DNA of 64,000 nt from Planococcus salinus (GCF_003719725.1 NZ_RIAX01000002.1:310001-374000), one strand, 5' to 3'; positions 38,676 to 49,789 are shown, numbered from the stretch's first letter. Program-made: numbers and translations. Notes: generated by a model not told the origin, from the sequence alone.

Positions 38676-39961
38676 TATTCAGTTCCATCGTCCAATTCCG
38701 ACTTTTTCAGACCTGGCAATACCAGGTTCAAAATGACTCCGATGATTGCAGCGAGCGCCATCCCTTCAATGGCGAAGGATTCGCTGAATTCGATTCGGGC
38801 ACCGCCGATTCCAATCACCAGTATGACCGAAGATATCACCAAGTTCCGCTTATCGCCAAAATCAATGCCGTTGTCAACCAGCATCCGCAGACCCGAAGAC
38901 GCGATGATGCCAAACAGCAGAATAGATATTCCGCCGAGCACTGCAGTCGGAATGGTTTCAATGAGTGCCATCAGCTTTCCAAGGAAGGAAAACAAAATGG
39001 CGAATAGGGCTGCTCCCAGTATTACATAGACACTGAAAACCCGAGTTATAGCCAGGACACCGATGTTTTCACCGTATGTCGTTTTTGGCGGCCCTCCCAC
39101 TAAGGAGGAAATAAAGGTCCCAAGCCCATCGCCGACTATGGATCGATGAAGGCCCGGATCTTTTATGTAGTTCCGGTCAACAATTTTCCCTAACACAAGT
39201 TGATGGCCGATGTGTTCTGAAATGGTGACGATGGCAATCGGCACCATGACAAACAGCAAAGTCGGTGTGACTTGAAACGAGTAATCCACTCCGGGAATCA
39301 GGAATTCCGGTATCGCGAACCAATTCGCTTCTTGGATTACCGTGTAATCGATAATGCCGATCATTGCCGAGTACAGATATCCGATGATGATGCCGATCAA
39401 AATCGGCATCAAGGAAATTATGTTTTTAAAGTAGATGTTGCAGATGATTGCTGTCAGCAACGTAACGATCGCGGCTGAGAAATGCAGTAAGCTGTAAGCA
39501 GAGCCCTCTCCGGCCGGAATGGTCATCGCCATATCCACCGCTGTTCCGGATAAAGCCAGACCGATAACGATGATGACCGGTCCGACGACAATGGGCGGCA
39601 GCAGCTTCATCAGCCACTGATAACCGGTCTTCCAGATAATCAGAGAGACGATGGCATAAACCAGCGATACGAACATGGCCCCGATCATCGCTGACCCGAT
39701 GCCTCCTGTTTCAGTCGCTATCTGTATCGGTACAATAAAAGCGAATGACGATCCTAAATAGGCAGGTACCTTGAATTGCGTAATCAGAACAAAAATAATG
39801 GTGGCGATTCCGCTCGTCAATAAAGCAATCGCCGGACTCAACCCCACCAGCTGTGGAACCAATATTGTTGCTCCGAACATGGCAAACATATGCTGCAGGC
39901 TCAAGGAAATCCATTGTCCGGTTTTCGGTTTTTCTTGTACATCTAAAATTGCTTCACTCAC
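38675..39961 (-). CDS. uraA: Uracil permease
   Basis: Nucleobase/proton symporter of the NCS2 family (B. subtilis PyrP). The 428-residue protein has about 12-14 membrane helices, with LSLQHMFAMFGATILVPQLVGLSPAIAL near the start and GGPPKTTYGENIGVLAITRVFS, which carries the conserved substrate-site Glu. GTG at 39961 (MSEAILDVQEKPK) follows GGAGAG and starts 19 bases after the pyrR stop; the frame opens 18 codons earlier inside pyrR. Placement between pyrR and pyrB is standard. Confidence 0.95.
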   Translation of the reverse strand: MSEAILDVQEKPKTGQWISLSLQHMFAMFGATILVPQLVGLSPAIALLTSGIATIIFVLITQFKVPAYLGSSFAFIVPIQIATETGGIGSAMIGAMFVSLVYAIVSLIIWKTGYQWLMKLLPPIVVGPVIIVIGLALSGTAVDMAMTIPAGEGSAYSLLHFSAAIVTLLTAIICNIYFKNIISLMPILIGIIIGYLYSAMIGIIDYTVIQEANWFAIPEFLIPGVDYSFQVTPTLLFVMVPIAIVTISEHIGHQLVLGKIVDRNYIKDPGLHRSIVGDGLGTFISSLVGGPPKTTYGENIGVLAITRVFSVYVILGAALFAILFSFLGKLMALIETIPTAVLGGISILLFGIIASSGLRMLVDNGIDFGDKRNLVISSVILVIGIGGARIEFSESFAIEGMALAAIIGVILNLVLPGLKKSELDDGTE

Positions 39962-39980
39962 TGGCTGTTCTCTCCGTTTC

Positions 39981-40680
<700 letters not shown>

Positions 40681-40685
40681 TTCTC

Positions 40686-40715
40686 AGTATAAAGAATGAC
40701 CTTGGCTGTTGTCAA
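40686..40715 (-). promoter_or_regulatory. pyr operon promoter
   Basis: TTGACA (40715-40710), an 18-base spacer and TATACT (40691-40686) on the minus strand form a strong SigA promoter. The TGA inside the -35 box is the rluD stop codon. Confidence 0.9.
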
Positions 40716-41623
40716 CCTTTGTTACGCAGAGATTCAAGAAGTTCGTTGAAATAAGCCGGTGGCTGTGCCGAAAACTCCAAGTATTCTCCTGTTTTCGGAT
40801 GAACAAAGCCGATCACTTCAGCATGCAGCGCCTGTCCGCCGAGATCCATGGTTTTTCTGGGTCCATATTTCGGATCGCCGACAAGTGGGAATCCAATGTA
40901 TTTCATATGAACACGAATTTGGTGGGTACGACCGGTTTCCAGACGGCATTCGACGAGTGTGAAATCGCCAAAACGCTCCAACACTTGAAAATGCGTGATG
41001 GCGTGTTTTCCTTTATCGACCACCGACATATTCTGGCGTTCTTTTGGATCACGTGCGATTGGCGCATCAATTGTCCCTTTATCATGGGGAATATGGCCGT
41101 GCACCAACGCTATATACTTTCTGGTCACGGATTTTTTCACCAATTGATCCACCAAAGACGTATGAGCCGCATCGTTTTTGGCCACCATCAATAAGCCGGA
41201 AGTATCTTTGTCGATCCGGTGCACAATACCTGGACGGATTATCCCGTTTATGCCCGAAAGATCCTGACAGTGATACATCAATCCATTGACCAGTGTCCCT
41301 TTTGTATGACCGGGAGCCGGGTGAACCACCATCCCTTTCGGCTTGTTGACGACCAATACATCCTCGTCTTCATAAACGATTTCCAAGTCAAGATCTTCTG
41401 CCACTATATCCAACTCTTCCGGAGCCGGAGGCGTCACAATGATCAAATCTTCCAGCCGCACTTTGTAGTTCGGCTTGACTGTCAGACCGTTGACTTTGAC
41501 AAATCCGTCTTTCACCCAGCTTTGAATCTGTGAACGGGACCAGTCTTCATCAATCGAAGAAACCGCTTTGTCCACCCGTTCTCCTGTCATTTCCTCTGTT
41601 ATCTGTATCGTTAAATCTTCCAT
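40712..41623 (-). CDS. rluD: 23S rRNA pseudouridine synthase, RluD family
   Basis: Converts uridines to pseudouridine in 23S rRNA. The 303-residue protein has an N-terminal S4 domain (ERVDKAVSSIDEDWSRSQIQSWVKDGFVKVNG) and the catalytic motif IVHRIDKDTSGLLMVAKND with the essential Asp. QHEGRTHQIR-like GRTHQIRVHMKYIGFPLVGDPKYG follows. B. subtilis counterpart is YlyB. It overlaps lspA by 1 base; the lspA-rluD-pyr order is conserved. Confidence 0.94.
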   Translation of the reverse strand: MEDLTIQITEEMTGERVDKAVSSIDEDWSRSQIQSWVKDGFVKVNGLTVKPNYKVRLEDLIIVTPPAPEELDIVAEDLDLEIVYEDEDVLVVNKPKGMVVHPAPGHTKGTLVNGLMYHCQDLSGINGIIRPGIVHRIDKDTSGLLMVAKNDAAHTSLVDQLVKKSVTRKYIALVHGHIPHDKGTIDAPIARDPKERQNMSVVDKGKHAITHFQVLERFGDFTLVECRLETGRTHQIRVHMKYIGFPLVGDPKYGPRKTMDLGGQALHAEVIGFVHPKTGEYLEFSAQPPAYFNELLESLRNKG

Positions 41624-42099
41624 TAGGACACCTTTTTCTTTTGTTGTTTTTCATCATAAATAATAAAAACGATCATCAGGACCACACCGATTGTCAATGC
41701 GGCATCGGCTATATTAAAAATCGGGAAATCATAATTCACCAACGGAATCAGTACATCGACAAAGTCGACAACTTCCCCGCGGGCCATGCGGTCGATGAAG
41801 TTACCGATTGTCCCCCCGAGCAGCACCATTATCGTAATTTGCAGCAACGGCTGCTTTCGTGCGTGTTTATGGAAATAATACAGGAGTCCGATTGTTACAG
41901 CAATCGTTACGATGCCAAACAACCACATTTGCCCTTCCAGCATTCCCCACGCAGCGCCACGATTGCGGTGTGAGAGCCAACCCAGGTAGGGATCGACAAC
42001 CGAAATCCGCTCATTCAATTCCATGTTCTTTACAACCAACCATTTTGTCCACTGATCCAATGCAATGATCAGCAAAGCAATTCCATAATAAATAAACAT
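41623..42099 (-). CDS. lspA: Lipoprotein signal peptidase
   Basis: Aspartic protease that cleaves lipoprotein signal peptides after lipid attachment. The 158-residue protein has four membrane helices (about 5-22, 60-78, 86-103, 125-145). The catalytic Asp residues are in GGTIGNFIDRMARGEVVDFVD and FPIFNIADAALTIGV. It starts 111 bases after ileS, separated by a terminator, so it must have its own promoter or depend on readthrough. Confidence 0.95.
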   Translation of the reverse strand: MFIYYGIALLIIALDQWTKWLVVKNMELNERISVVDPYLGWLSHRNRGAAWGMLEGQMWLFGIVTIAVTIGLLYYFHKHARKQPLLQITIMVLLGGTIGNFIDRMARGEVVDFVDVLIPLVNYDFPIFNIADAALTIGVVLMIVFIIYDEKQQKKKVS

Positions 42100-42147
42100 T
42101 TGGTTCCTCCGTCAATTCAGCAGTCATTCTATTTTACCACATACCAT

Positions 42148-42198
42148 AAAAAAAAGTGAAAGGTCTGAAGAACCGATTGCTTTCGGCTCTCCAGACCT
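42148..42198 (-). terminator. ileS terminator
   Basis: AGGTCTG (42161-42167) pairs with CAGACCT (42192-42198), extended inward by imperfect pairing of AACCGA with TCGGCT. A run of eight T follows on the minus strand after TTCAC. Confidence 0.8.
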
Positions 42199-42209
42199 CA
42201 TCCAACTGT

Positions 42210-44972
42210 TTACACGTATTGTGCTTCCACTACTCCTGCGCATCGAGGACATAAAGTCGGATGTGCTTTGTCTTCACCCACATGCTCTGAAATGGACCAG
42301 CAGCGTTCACATTTTTCTCCATTTGCTTTTTCAACAGCCACAGTTACCTGGTTCAGCACCAATGCATCTTCCGGCGCTTCTTCCGGCGTCCCGCCAAACT
42401 CGTATTGAGATACGATCAATAGTTGAGCCGGGTTTTCATCGACTGAAGCCAATAGGTTCTTCACTTCTTCGCTGCCATAAACAACCACTTTCGCTTCCAG
42501 TGATTTCCCAATGGTCTTCGCCGCACGGGCTTCTTCCAATGCCTTCAGAACATCGTCACGGACCGTCATGAAACGGCTCCATTTTTCATTTAAACCATCA
42601 AAAGAAGCATCAACCCGCGCCTCCGGGAAGTCCGTCAATTGCACACTTTCCTCATCCACGAAGTTCAAGTAAGACCACATCTCATCCGTTGTGTGAGGAA
42701 TGATCGGTGCTGCCAGTTTCAAAATGGCCATCAACGAATCAAACATCACTGTCTGCATAGCACGGCGATGCGGATGGTCAGCAGCTTCGATATAGACGAC
42801 ATCTTTTGCCACATCCAGATAGAACGAGCTTAAGTCGTTTGCGCAATAGCTGTTTAATGCATGATAAACTGACGAAAACTCGTAATTTTCATAAGCTTGT
42901 CGTACAGTTTCAATCATTTTTTCCAATTTTGCAGCCATGTACTGATCCATTTCACGCATATCTTCAAAAGCAACCCGATGCTCGCTTTCATTGAAATCCG
43001 CCAGATTGCCATGAAGGAATTTCAGCGTGTTGCGGATTTTTCGGTAAACTTCGGAGACTTGCTTGAAGTTTTCGTCAGATACCCGTACATCAGCTGTGTA
43101 ATCCACGGATGATACCCATAAACGCAGAATATCAGCACCCATCTGGTTCATCACTTTTGCCGGAACGATGACATTCCCTAATGATTTACTCATTTTGCGG
43201 CCGTTGCCATCAAGTGTAAAGCCATGGCTCAGAATACCTTTATATGGGGCAATTCCGTTGATCGCCACACTTGTGGTCAAAGAAGAATTGAACCAGCCGC
43301 GGTATTGGTCGGAACCTTCCAGATACAGGTCTGCCGGATACTGAAGATCTTCCCGCTCATCAAGTACACCCTGGTGGGACGAACCGGAATCGAACCAAAC
43401 GTCCATAATGTCCGTTTCTTTTGTGAAAATGCCGTTCGGGCTGCTTGGATGCGTAAACCCTGGAGGCAATAGTTCTGCTGCCGAACGCTCAAACCAAACA
43501 TTCGAACCATGCTCACGGAAAAGGCCGGCAATATGGGCAATCGTTTCTTCGGTGATGACCGGATCGCCATTTTCCGCATAAAATACCGGAATCGGCACTC
43601 CCCAAACCCGCTGGCGGGAGATATTCCAATCGCCGCGGTCACGCAGCATGTTGAACAATCGTGTTTCTCCCCACGAAGGAGTAAACGTTGTTTCATTGAT
43701 CGCTTTCAGGATTTGGTCACGAAATGCTTCGATGGAAACGAACCATTGCGCAGTAGCACGATAAATTACAGGCTTTTTCGTCCGCCAGTCATGTGGATAA
43801 GAGTGCTTAATGAAAGAAAGGCTTTCCAACGCACCCGCTTCATCCAATGCTTCTGTGATCGCTTTGTTCGCTTTGTCGTAGAATTGACCGGCAAATCCTG
43901 GAGCCTCTTCTGTCATCACGCCTTTTTCATCCACAGGACAAAGGACATCCAGACCGTATCTCTTACCGACCAAAAAGTCATCTTCCCCGTGTCCCGGTGC
44001 TGTATGAACGCAGCCAGTCCCTGAATCCGTTGTTACGTGATCACCCAGCATTACAAGAGATGTACGGTCATAAAGTGGATGTTTCGCTAAAATATGCTCC
44101 AGTTCCGCACCTTTCAACTCACGTGTCACTTCCGGATTTTCCCAGCCGATTTCATTTGATACTTCTTCCAGCAGGTCTTTGGCAATGACGTATAGCGAAC
44201 CGTTGACTGATACTTCAACATAATCGAACTCTGCATGGACACTGATTCCCAGATTGGCCGGGATTGTCCAAGGTGTCGTTGTCCAAATCACCAATTTTGT
44301 GCCTTCAGCCAAAACTCCTTTGCCGTCTGTCACAGGAAAAGAAACATAGATGGACGGAGATTTTTTGTCAGCATATTCAATTTCAGCTTCCGCAAGAGAA
44401 GATTCACTGGATGGCGACCAATAAACAGGTTTTAACCCTTTGTAAATATAGTCTTTGTTCGCCATGGCACCAAACACTTCAATTTGGCGGGCTTCATAAG
44501 CAGGCTTCAATGTTACATAAGGATTTTCCCAGTCTCCTCTGACACCGATGCGCTTGAACTGTGTGCGCTGGCTGTCGATTTGTTCATAAGCGTATTCTTC
44601 GCACAGCTTGCGGAATTCAGCCAATGACATCTCTTTGCGATTGACGCCTTTGTTGGTCAAAGCCTGCTCGATCGGCAACCCATGTGTATCCCAGCCCGGT
44701 ACGTAAGGTGCATGGAATCCCATCATGGAACGTGAACGGACAATCATGTCTTTCAGCACTTTGTTCAGCGCATGCCCCATGTGAAGATCTCCGTTGGCAT
44801 ACGGAGGGCCATCATGAAGAACGAAAAACGGCCGTCCTTTTGTCCGCTCCAACGATTTTTGGTAAATATTCATGTCCTCCCATTTTTTCTGCATTTCAGG
44901 CTCCCGGTTGGGCAAGTTTCCGCGCATCGGAAAATCCGTTTTCGGCATCAATAACGTATCTTTATAATTCAT
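42210..44972 (-). CDS. ileS: Isoleucyl-tRNA synthetase
   Basis: Charges tRNA-Ile. The 920-residue class I synthetase has the HIGH-type motif [15 protein letters not shown] near residue 55, a CP1 editing domain ([30 protein letters not shown]) and KMSKSLGN near residue 595. The C-terminal zinc ribbon is CERCW...CPRC. ATG at 44972 ([16 protein letters not shown]) follows AGGAGGAATTAGG; the frame open to 45095 is T-box leader. Expression should be controlled by uncharged tRNA-Ile through that leader. Confidence 0.97.
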   Translation of the reverse strand: MNYKDTLLMPKTDFPMRGNLPNREPEMQKKWEDMNIYQKSLERTKGRPFFVLHDGPPYANGDLHMGHALNKVLKDMIVRSRSMMGFHAPYVPGWDTHGLPIEQALTNKGVNRKEMSLAEFRKLCEEYAYEQIDSQRTQFKRIGVRGDWENPYVTLKPAYEARQIEVFGAMANKDYIYKGLKPVYWSPSSESSLAEAEIEYADKKSPSIYVSFPVTDGKGVLAEGTKLVIWTTTPWTIPANLGISVHAEFDYVEVSVNGSLYVIAKDLLEEVSNEIGWENPEVTRELKGAELEHILAKHPLYDRTSLVMLGDHVTTDSGTGCVHTAPGHGEDDFLVGKRYGLDVLCPVDEKGVMTEEAPGFAGQFYDKANKAITEALDEAGALESLSFIKHSYPHDWRTKKPVIYRATAQWFVSIEAFRDQILKAINETTFTPSWGETRLFNMLRDRGDWNISRQRVWGVPIPVFYAENGDPVITEETIAHIAGLFREHGSNVWFERSAAELLPPGFTHPSSPNGIFTKETDIMDVWFDSGSSHQGVLDEREDLQYPADLYLEGSDQYRGWFNSSLTTSVAINGIAPYKGILSHGFTLDGNGRKMSKSLGNVIVPAKVMNQMGADILRLWVSSVDYTADVRVSDENFKQVSEVYRKIRNTLKFLHGNLADFNESEHRVAFEDMREMDQYMAAKLEKMIETVRQAYENYEFSSVYHALNSYCANDLSSFYLDVAKDVVYIEAADHPHRRAMQTVMFDSLMAILKLAAPIIPHTTDEMWSYLNFVDEESVQLTDFPEARVDASFDGLNEKWSRFMTVRDDVLKALEEARAAKTIGKSLEAKVVVYGSEEVKNLLASVDENPAQLLIVSQYEFGGTPEEAPEDALVLNQVTVAVEKANGEKCERCWSISEHVGEDKAHPTLCPRCAGVVEAQYV

Positions 44973-44994
44973 CCTAATTCCTCCTGTAAACATA

Positions 44995-45325
44995 ATAAAA
45001 AGCCCCCCATCCCTGGAAAGGGACGAGGAGCTGAACTCTCGCGGTACCACCCTTGTTGCAGTCGAAACTGCCACTCGATTGCCGTAACGTGGCAATGACG
45101 AAATCAGGTACTGTTATTTCCCCGATCCTGCTCAAGAGTGATTTTCCTCAAAACAATCGACACCAGGCTTCCACTGTCCCCGGTTCGCTTTGTCGATTCA
45201 AAATTGAGTACTGTCTCTGTCAACGCATTAAGTGCTATTTGTTGATATTTTCTGATTTACCTGCTGCTTTTGGACAATAAATAAACCAGTCGCCTCTGTA
45301 AAGACACTTTCGTATTGTAAGTATG
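44995..45325 (-). promoter_or_regulatory. T-box leader of ileS
   Basis: The minus strand has the T-box core AGGGTGGTACCGCG at 45053-45040, followed by a terminator stem formed by AGGGACGAGGAGCT and AGCCCCCCATCCCT with a T run (45000-44996). Further upstream lie a Stem I with the AGTA element and a terminal GTGGAAGCC loop. AAAATCACTC near 45146-45137 contains a plausible ATC (Ile) specifier. It reads tRNA-Ile charging and antiterminates when the tRNA is uncharged. Confidence 0.93.
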
Positions 45326-45330
45326 AAGCT

Positions 45331-45359
45331 ATTATAGAAGCAGGAAGTCTCAGAGTCAA
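45331..45359 (-). promoter_or_regulatory. ileS T-box promoter
   Basis: TTGACT (45359-45354), a 17-base spacer and perfect TATAAT (45336-45331) on the minus strand. The divIVA stop codon TGA is inside the -35 box, so the promoter begins in the last codons of divIVA. Confidence 0.92.
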
Positions 45360-45877
45360 GAGTTATAATCGTCTTTGTCCTGTTCCAGCTTATCCAGATT
45401 GGTCGTGTCCAGGTCATATTCCATCAACGTATCCCAGTCGTCCGTATTGACCAAATCCAACTGGGCTTCCACCAGCATTCTGAAACGATTACGGAAGACT
45501 TTCGACTGTTTTTTCAACTCTTCGATTTCCATAGCAATGCGGCGGGCCTTCATCAACGACTCGTTGACAATGCGGTCTGCGTTCTTTTCTGCTTCGCGGG
45601 TGATGAGTTTCGCTTCCTTCTGGGAATTGCGACGCACTTCTTCCGCCGCTTCCTGGGCCACCACAATCGATTTCTGCAAAGTGGATTCAATTGTTGTAAA
45701 ATGTCCCACGCGCTCATCGGTTTGTTTCACGCGTTCTTCCAACTCTTTCTTTTCCTGAAGCAAGATTTCATAATCTTTGATAATCTGCTGCAAAAACTCG
45801 TTTACTTCATCTTCCTGATAACCGCGGAATCCTCGGCTGAATTCTTTATTATGTATATCCAATGGGGATAATGGCAT
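45356..45877 (-). CDS. divIVA: Cell-pole and division-site protein DivIVA
   Basis: Membrane-curvature-sensing coiled-coil protein that marks poles and septa. The 173-residue protein has the N-terminal lipid-binding domain MPLSPLDIHNKEFSRGFRGYQEDEVNEFL, with the conserved Phe-Arg pair. Long heptad regions (about 30-60 and 70-150) and an acidic tail ending LEQDKDDYNS follow. ATG at 45877 has GGAGAGG eight bases before it; a GTG three codons earlier overlaps that site. Order ylmH-divIVA-ileS is conserved. Confidence 0.95.
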   Translation of the reverse strand: MPLSPLDIHNKEFSRGFRGYQEDEVNEFLQQIIKDYEILLQEKKELEERVKQTDERVGHFTTIESTLQKSIVVAQEAAEEVRRNSQKEAKLITREAEKNADRIVNESLMKARRIAMEIEELKKQSKVFRNRFRMLVEAQLDLVNTDDWDTLMEYDLDTTNLDKLEQDKDDYNS

Positions 45878-45971
45878 TTCGGGCACCTCTCCTTAACAAG
45901 TCTTCGTTACTTCTCATTATACATTCCATGAAACGAAATATCAGTATTATTTTACATTTTACCGAACGGAT

Positions 45972-46757
45972 TCAACTCTTGGGTTCCAGACGGCCGATTT
46001 GCAGACGGATCTTGTCTTTTTTTGTCCGCCCTTCCACCATCATCACTTTCACGCGTCCAAATCCCCGGGATGACAACAAATCAGACTCATGCAGTTCAAA
46101 CGAAGGCTGCTCCTGCACCGTCCAGTTCACCTTCACTTTGCCGCCATGGATCAAAGCCGCCGCTTTCTGCCTTGAAATCTTGTAAACAGAACTCATCACT
46201 GTATCCAAACGCATGGAACTGACCGTATGAGATTCTTCTGACCATTGCTCGACAGTGGCGATGGCTTCCGTGAAATCTTCGACTCTTTCCAACTGGACTT
46301 TCACTTTTCCGGCTGTCAGGAAATTTGTCTGCAGGTAAACCGCCACTTCATCAGCTGCAGCAAATTGAATTCGTGAGCCCTCCATTCGGATATCACCGAA
46401 TTTGCTGCGGTCGAGCCCAAGAGACATAAGCGAGCCCAGAATATCCGGATGCTGCAAAGTGACAAATTTTGATGGATAATTCAATTCGAATAATGTCAGT
46501 TGAAAATCTTCCTGCTGGGGTTCGTAATAAGACGGATACAGCAGGACTCGCTGCCGTTCTGCTTCGTCAAACCCACCAGACGCTATCATGTGTACGTCGC
46601 TTGAGCCCAAAACGGACTGGACGATAAAGCGCTGCCGAGGGTCCAAAAAGTCGGTCAATTTGGGTGAATAGCGATCTTCCACTTCAATCATCCATCCTGA
46701 TACCTGCTCGATGAACTGCTGTTCATCTTTACGGAAATGTTGAAATATAGAATCCAT
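45972..46757 (-). CDS. S4-domain RNA-binding protein YlmH
   Basis: A 261-residue protein with a C-terminal S4 RNA-binding domain (RLDTVMSSVYKISRQKAAALIHGGKVKVNW). The N-terminal part includes YPSYYEPQQEDFQLTLFELNYPSKFV. YlmH-family proteins have been implicated in ribosome-associated quality control, binding stalled 50S subunits, and this genome also has RqcH at 25177, so both arms are present. It lies in the conserved sepF-yggT-ylmH-divIVA cluster, 94 bases before divIVA. Confidence 0.93.
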   Translation of the reverse strand: MDSIFQHFRKDEQQFIEQVSGWMIEVEDRYSPKLTDFLDPRQRFIVQSVLGSSDVHMIASGGFDEAERQRVLLYPSYYEPQQEDFQLTLFELNYPSKFVTLQHPDILGSLMSLGLDRSKFGDIRMEGSRIQFAAADEVAVYLQTNFLTAGKVKVQLERVEDFTEAIATVEQWSEESHTVSSMRLDTVMSSVYKISRQKAAALIHGGKVKVNWTVQEQPSFELHESDLLSSRGFGRVKVMMVEGRTKKDKIRLQIGRLEPKS

Positions 46758-46787
46758 CTCAATGCCTCCTTTTGCACTTTTTACTCC

Positions 46788-46940
46788 CTATATAAGTTGA
46801 ACTGAATTATTTATGAAATATATGAAATGCTATGGTTGATATTCCGCAAAACAGCTCCGCTAAAACCCTGTGCTCCTGTCTCTGCCCAAAGCGACCGAAG
46901 CGGTGTATAAAAGCTAATTTCTTTAGTTCAACAAATATAG
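46788..46940. repeat. MITE-like repeat, short internally deleted copy
   Basis: Ends are CTATATAAGTTGAACT (46788-46803) and AGTTCAACAAATATAG (46925-46940). Inside, ATTCCGCAAAACAGCTCCGC and CCTGTGCTCCTG match, inverted, the pyr copy at about 37592-37637. GCCCAAAGCG, CCGAAGCGGTGTATAAAA and TTTCTTTAGTTCAAC match its other end. About 260 bases of the structured middle are missing. It separates yggT from ylmH, which are often adjacent in other Bacillales. Confidence 0.8.
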
Positions 46941-46998
46941 TTCAACTAATACAGCAAAATCCTCAACAAATAAAAAACCTCACTAAGCGTGAGGTCAT

Positions 46999-47262
46999 TT
47001 AATAGAAGTAGCCGAAAAGTACTCTGATGCCATCAGCCGCGAAGCGCAAAGCCAAAATCGCAATGATGGGGGAAAAATCAATCATGCCGAATGGCGGGAT
47101 AAATCTTCTGAATATATCCAGATAGGGATCAGTGACCCGGGAAATCATCTGCCCAAACCCTGACTCTTTTAAATTCGGGATCCAGCTCATCAAAATGCTG
47201 GCAAATAAAAGAAACGTATATAAGTTAATAGCGGTTAACAGCAAACTCACAAGAAAAATCAT
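46999..47262 (-). CDS. YggT-family membrane protein (YlmG)
   Basis: A small membrane protein with two hydrophobic segments (about residues 1-25 and 60-82) around the conserved loop SWIPNLKESGFGQMISRVTDPYLDIFRRFIPPFGMIDFSPIIA. YggT proteins are conserved beside sepF in Gram-positives and affect division or nucleoid arrangement in some organisms, but their mechanism is unclear. ATG at 47262 gives 87 residues; GTG at 47277 would add five but lies within the GAGGTG ribosome-binding site. Confidence 0.9.
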   Translation of the reverse strand: MIFLVSLLLTAINLYTFLLFASILMSWIPNLKESGFGQMISRVTDPYLDIFRRFIPPFGMIDFSPIIAILALRFAADGIRVLFGYFY

Positions 47263-47282
47263 TGGGTCTTCATACACCTCTT

Positions 47283-47759
47283 TTATTGTTGATCATCATA
47301 ATAATAATCCGAAATAGCTCCGTCCACTTCAACGGTATCCGGCACACAAAGGAAGATGTCGGTTCCAATGCGTTGAATATCACCGCCAAGCGCATATACT
47401 GTACCGCTTAAGAAATCAATGATGCGTATGCCCTGGTCTTTTTCAATACGCTGCAGATTGACCACAACTGCCCGCTTGTTTTTGAGGTGTTCCGAAATGT
47501 CCTGTGCTTCCGAGTACACACGCGGTTCCACCAAACTGACTTTTGAAGACTTGGAAGCGCTTTGCAGGCTTACCAGGTTGGGAACCGTTGGATCTGCTGG
47601 TTTTTGCCGGCGTTCTTTCGGCGCTTTCCTTACTTCATGCGGCATCGCCTCCACCTTTTCATAACGGGGAGCAGGCTGCTGCCTCGGTTGTTTTGTCTGT
47701 TGTTCTTCTTCATACTCATCCAAATAGAAGAAATCTTTGAACTTGTTCTTAATACTCAT
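47283..47759 (-). CDS. sepF: Cell division protein SepF
   Basis: FtsZ membrane anchor and ring-bundling protein. The 158-residue protein starts with the amphipathic membrane-binding helix [20 protein letters not shown] disordered linker rich in Gln, Pro and Arg follows, then the C-terminal core ([53 protein letters not shown]). It overlaps ylmE by 4 bases. Confidence 0.96.
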   Translation of the reverse strand: MSIKNKFKDFFYLDEYEEEQQTKQPRQQPAPRYEKVEAMPHEVRKAPKERRQKPADPTVPNLVSLQSASKSSKVSLVEPRVYSEAQDISEHLKNKRAVVVNLQRIEKDQGIRIIDFLSGTVYALGGDIQRIGTDIFLCVPDTVEVDGAISDYYYDDQQ

Positions 47760-48427
47760 TCTGATGCCTCGCTTTCCGCTCCTACTAATGCTGTTCCTAT
47801 CCGTACAAAAGTTGCTCCTTCTTGCACTGCGATTCTATAATCATTCGACATTCCCATTGAACACTCGTTGCATGGGGCATGCGGCAATTGCTCAGCTGCA
47901 ATCCGGAGTTGAAGAGATTTCAATGTTTTAAAAACATCGCGGATGACAGAGTCGTTATCCGTATTGGGTGCCATTGTCATCAGACCAACAACTTGGATCT
48001 TGTCAAAAGCTTCAAGCGACTTGATGAAGTCCAGCGTCTCTTCAGGAGCAAATCCACTTTTGGTCTCTTCCCGGGAAACATTTACCTGTACAAAACACTT
48101 GACCGGCTGCTCAGCACGTTTCTGGATCTCTTTTGCCAGGCTCATCCGATCCAAGGAATGCAAGTAATCAATTTTGTTGATAACGTCTTTCACTTTTCGC
48201 GACTGCAGGTTTCCGATGTAATGCCATTCGACATTTGCATCAATCGCAGACAGTTTGTTGAGCAGGCCTTCAGGACGGTTTTCTCCAAGATGCCGTATCC
48301 CTGCTTCGATTGCTTCCTGGGTTCTGGCGATTCCCACCTGTTTTGTCACTGCAATGATTTTTACGCCGTGCTGCAGGCTATTTATTTCATTTTCAATTTC
48401 TTCATAAATCGGCTTTATAGCTTCCAT
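47756..48427 (-). CDS. PLP homeostasis protein, YggS/YlmE family
   Basis: A 223-residue PLP-binding TIM-barrel protein related to the N-terminal domain of alanine racemase. It has [11 protein letters not shown] with the PLP lysine, [11 protein letters not shown] and [14 protein letters not shown], and ends [25 protein letters not shown]. The family controls free PLP rather than catalysing a known reaction. In B. subtilis ylmD and ylmC precede ylmE; here only 183 bases lie between it and ftsZ. Confidence 0.94.
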   Translation of the reverse strand: MEAIKPIYEEIENEINSLQHGVKIIAVTKQVGIARTQEAIEAGIRHLGENRPEGLLNKLSAIDANVEWHYIGNLQSRKVKDVINKIDYLHSLDRMSLAKEIQKRAEQPVKCFVQVNVSREETKSGFAPEETLDFIKSLEAFDKIQVVGLMTMAPNTDNDSVIRDVFKTLKSLQLRIAAEQLPHAPCNECSMGMSNDYRIAVQEGATFVRIGTALVGAESEASE

Positions 48428-48577
48428 GCATTCACAACTTTTCTTTAGATGTTCAATTTACCCTTTCAGGCAGACAAGGGTTCCATCAGTACTCAGCAAA
48501 AAATGAAGAAAATCATACTGAGTAAGTTTCACCTTATTGTACCAAGTAAAGATTTATTTTTCAATTCAATCAGCATG

Positions 48578-48606
48578 AAAAAACAGCTGCCGGCGTGGCA
48601 GCTGTT
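48578..48606 (-). terminator. ftsZ terminator
   Basis: AACAGCTGCC (48582-48591) pairs with GGCAGCTGTT (48597-48606) around a GGCGT loop. Six T follow on the minus strand. It ends the division cluster transcript five bases past ftsZ. The remaining 48428-48577 bases show no gene. Confidence 0.92.
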
Positions 48607-48610
48607 CATA

Positions 48611-49789
48611 TTATCGTCTTTTTTGTCGGTTGCGCAGGAAAGTAGGGATGTCCAAGCCGTCGTCAGGTTGCTTGTCCTGGTTTTGAGGTTCCCGCTGATA
48701 AGAAGGAGCCTGCTCTTCGCGGCGATATTCTTCCCGGCGTGTTTCCCGGATCGATGGTGGTGGCGTCTGCTGCTGAATTGACTGGACACGGTTGGAGCTG
48801 AGCCCCGAACCACGTGGAGACTTCGGCTGCATTTGAACGTCCGTGAAACCTGTTGCGATGACGGTTACGACGATTTCATCTTTCAGATTTTCGTTAATGA
48901 CGGAACCGAAAATCATGTTTACTTCTTCATCTGAAGCTGAAGCCACAATATCTGCAGCTTCCTGAACTTCATACAAACTTAAGTTGGAACCGCCTGTAAT
49001 GTTCATCAGCACACCTTTTGCTCCGTCAACAGAAACTTCAAGCAACGGACTGGAGACCGCCTTTTTGGCAGCTTCAGAGGCCCGGTTTTCACCTGAAGAA
49101 ACCCCGATTCCCATAAGGGCTGAGCCTTTGTTGGACATGATGGTCTTCACGTCGGCAAAGTCAAGGTTGATCAATCCTGGAGTTGCGATCAAGTCGGAGA
49201 TACCCTGCACCCCTTGGCGCAATACATTATCCGCTTCACGGAACGCTTCAAGCATTGGCGTGCTTTTGTCTACCATTTCAAGCAAACGGTCATTCGGGAT
49301 AACGATCAATGTATCAACTGATTCTTTCATGGTCGAAATACCGCCGATTGCCTGTGTTGAACGTTTGCGGCCTTCAAAAGTAAATGGACGTGTAACAACG
49401 CCGACTGTCAAAGCACCAAGTTCTTTCGCAATTCCAGCGATTACCGGAGCTGCTCCAGTTCCGGTACCGCCGCCCATGCCGGCAGTAACAAATACCATAT
49501 CTGCTCCGCGCAATGCCTCTTCCAGCTGTTCTTTGCTTTCTTCAGCTGCTTTTTTACCAACTTCGGGATTAGCACCTGCACCAAGACCGCGAGTCAACTT
49601 ACCTCCGATTTGGAGACGGACTTCAGCTTTTGATAAGTTTAAAGCCTGTGCATCTGTATTGACTGCGATAAATTCCACACCCTGTACACCGTGTTCAATC
49701 ATCCGGTTCACTGCATTGTTACCGCCACCGCCAACACCGATTACTTTAATCACTGCTAGCGAATCAATTGTTGTATCAAATTCCAACAT
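48611..49789 (-). CDS. ftsZ: Cell division GTPase FtsZ
   Basis: Tubulin homologue forming the Z-ring. The 392-residue protein has [17 protein letters not shown], the GTP-binding loop [15 protein letters not shown], and the T7 loop [23 protein letters not shown] Gln/Arg-rich linker follows from about 320, and the conserved C-terminal peptide [13 protein letters not shown] that binds FtsA, SepF and ZapA-type partners. It is 54 bases after ftsA. Confidence 0.98.
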   Translation of the reverse strand: MLEFDTTIDSLAVIKVIGVGGGGNNAVNRMIEHGVQGVEFIAVNTDAQALNLSKAEVRLQIGGKLTRGLGAGANPEVGKKAAEESKEQLEEALRGADMVFVTAGMGGGTGTGAAPVIAGIAKELGALTVGVVTRPFTFEGRKRSTQAIGGISTMKESVDTLIVIPNDRLLEMVDKSTPMLEAFREADNVLRQGVQGISDLIATPGLINLDFADVKTIMSNKGSALMGIGVSSGENRASEAAKKAVSSPLLEVSVDGAKGVLMNITGGSNLSLYEVQEAADIVASASDEEVNMIFGSVINENLKDEIVVTVIATGFTDVQMQPKSPRGSGLSSNRVQSIQQQTPPPSIRETRREEYRREEQAPSYQREPQNQDKQPDDGLDIPTFLRNRQKRR

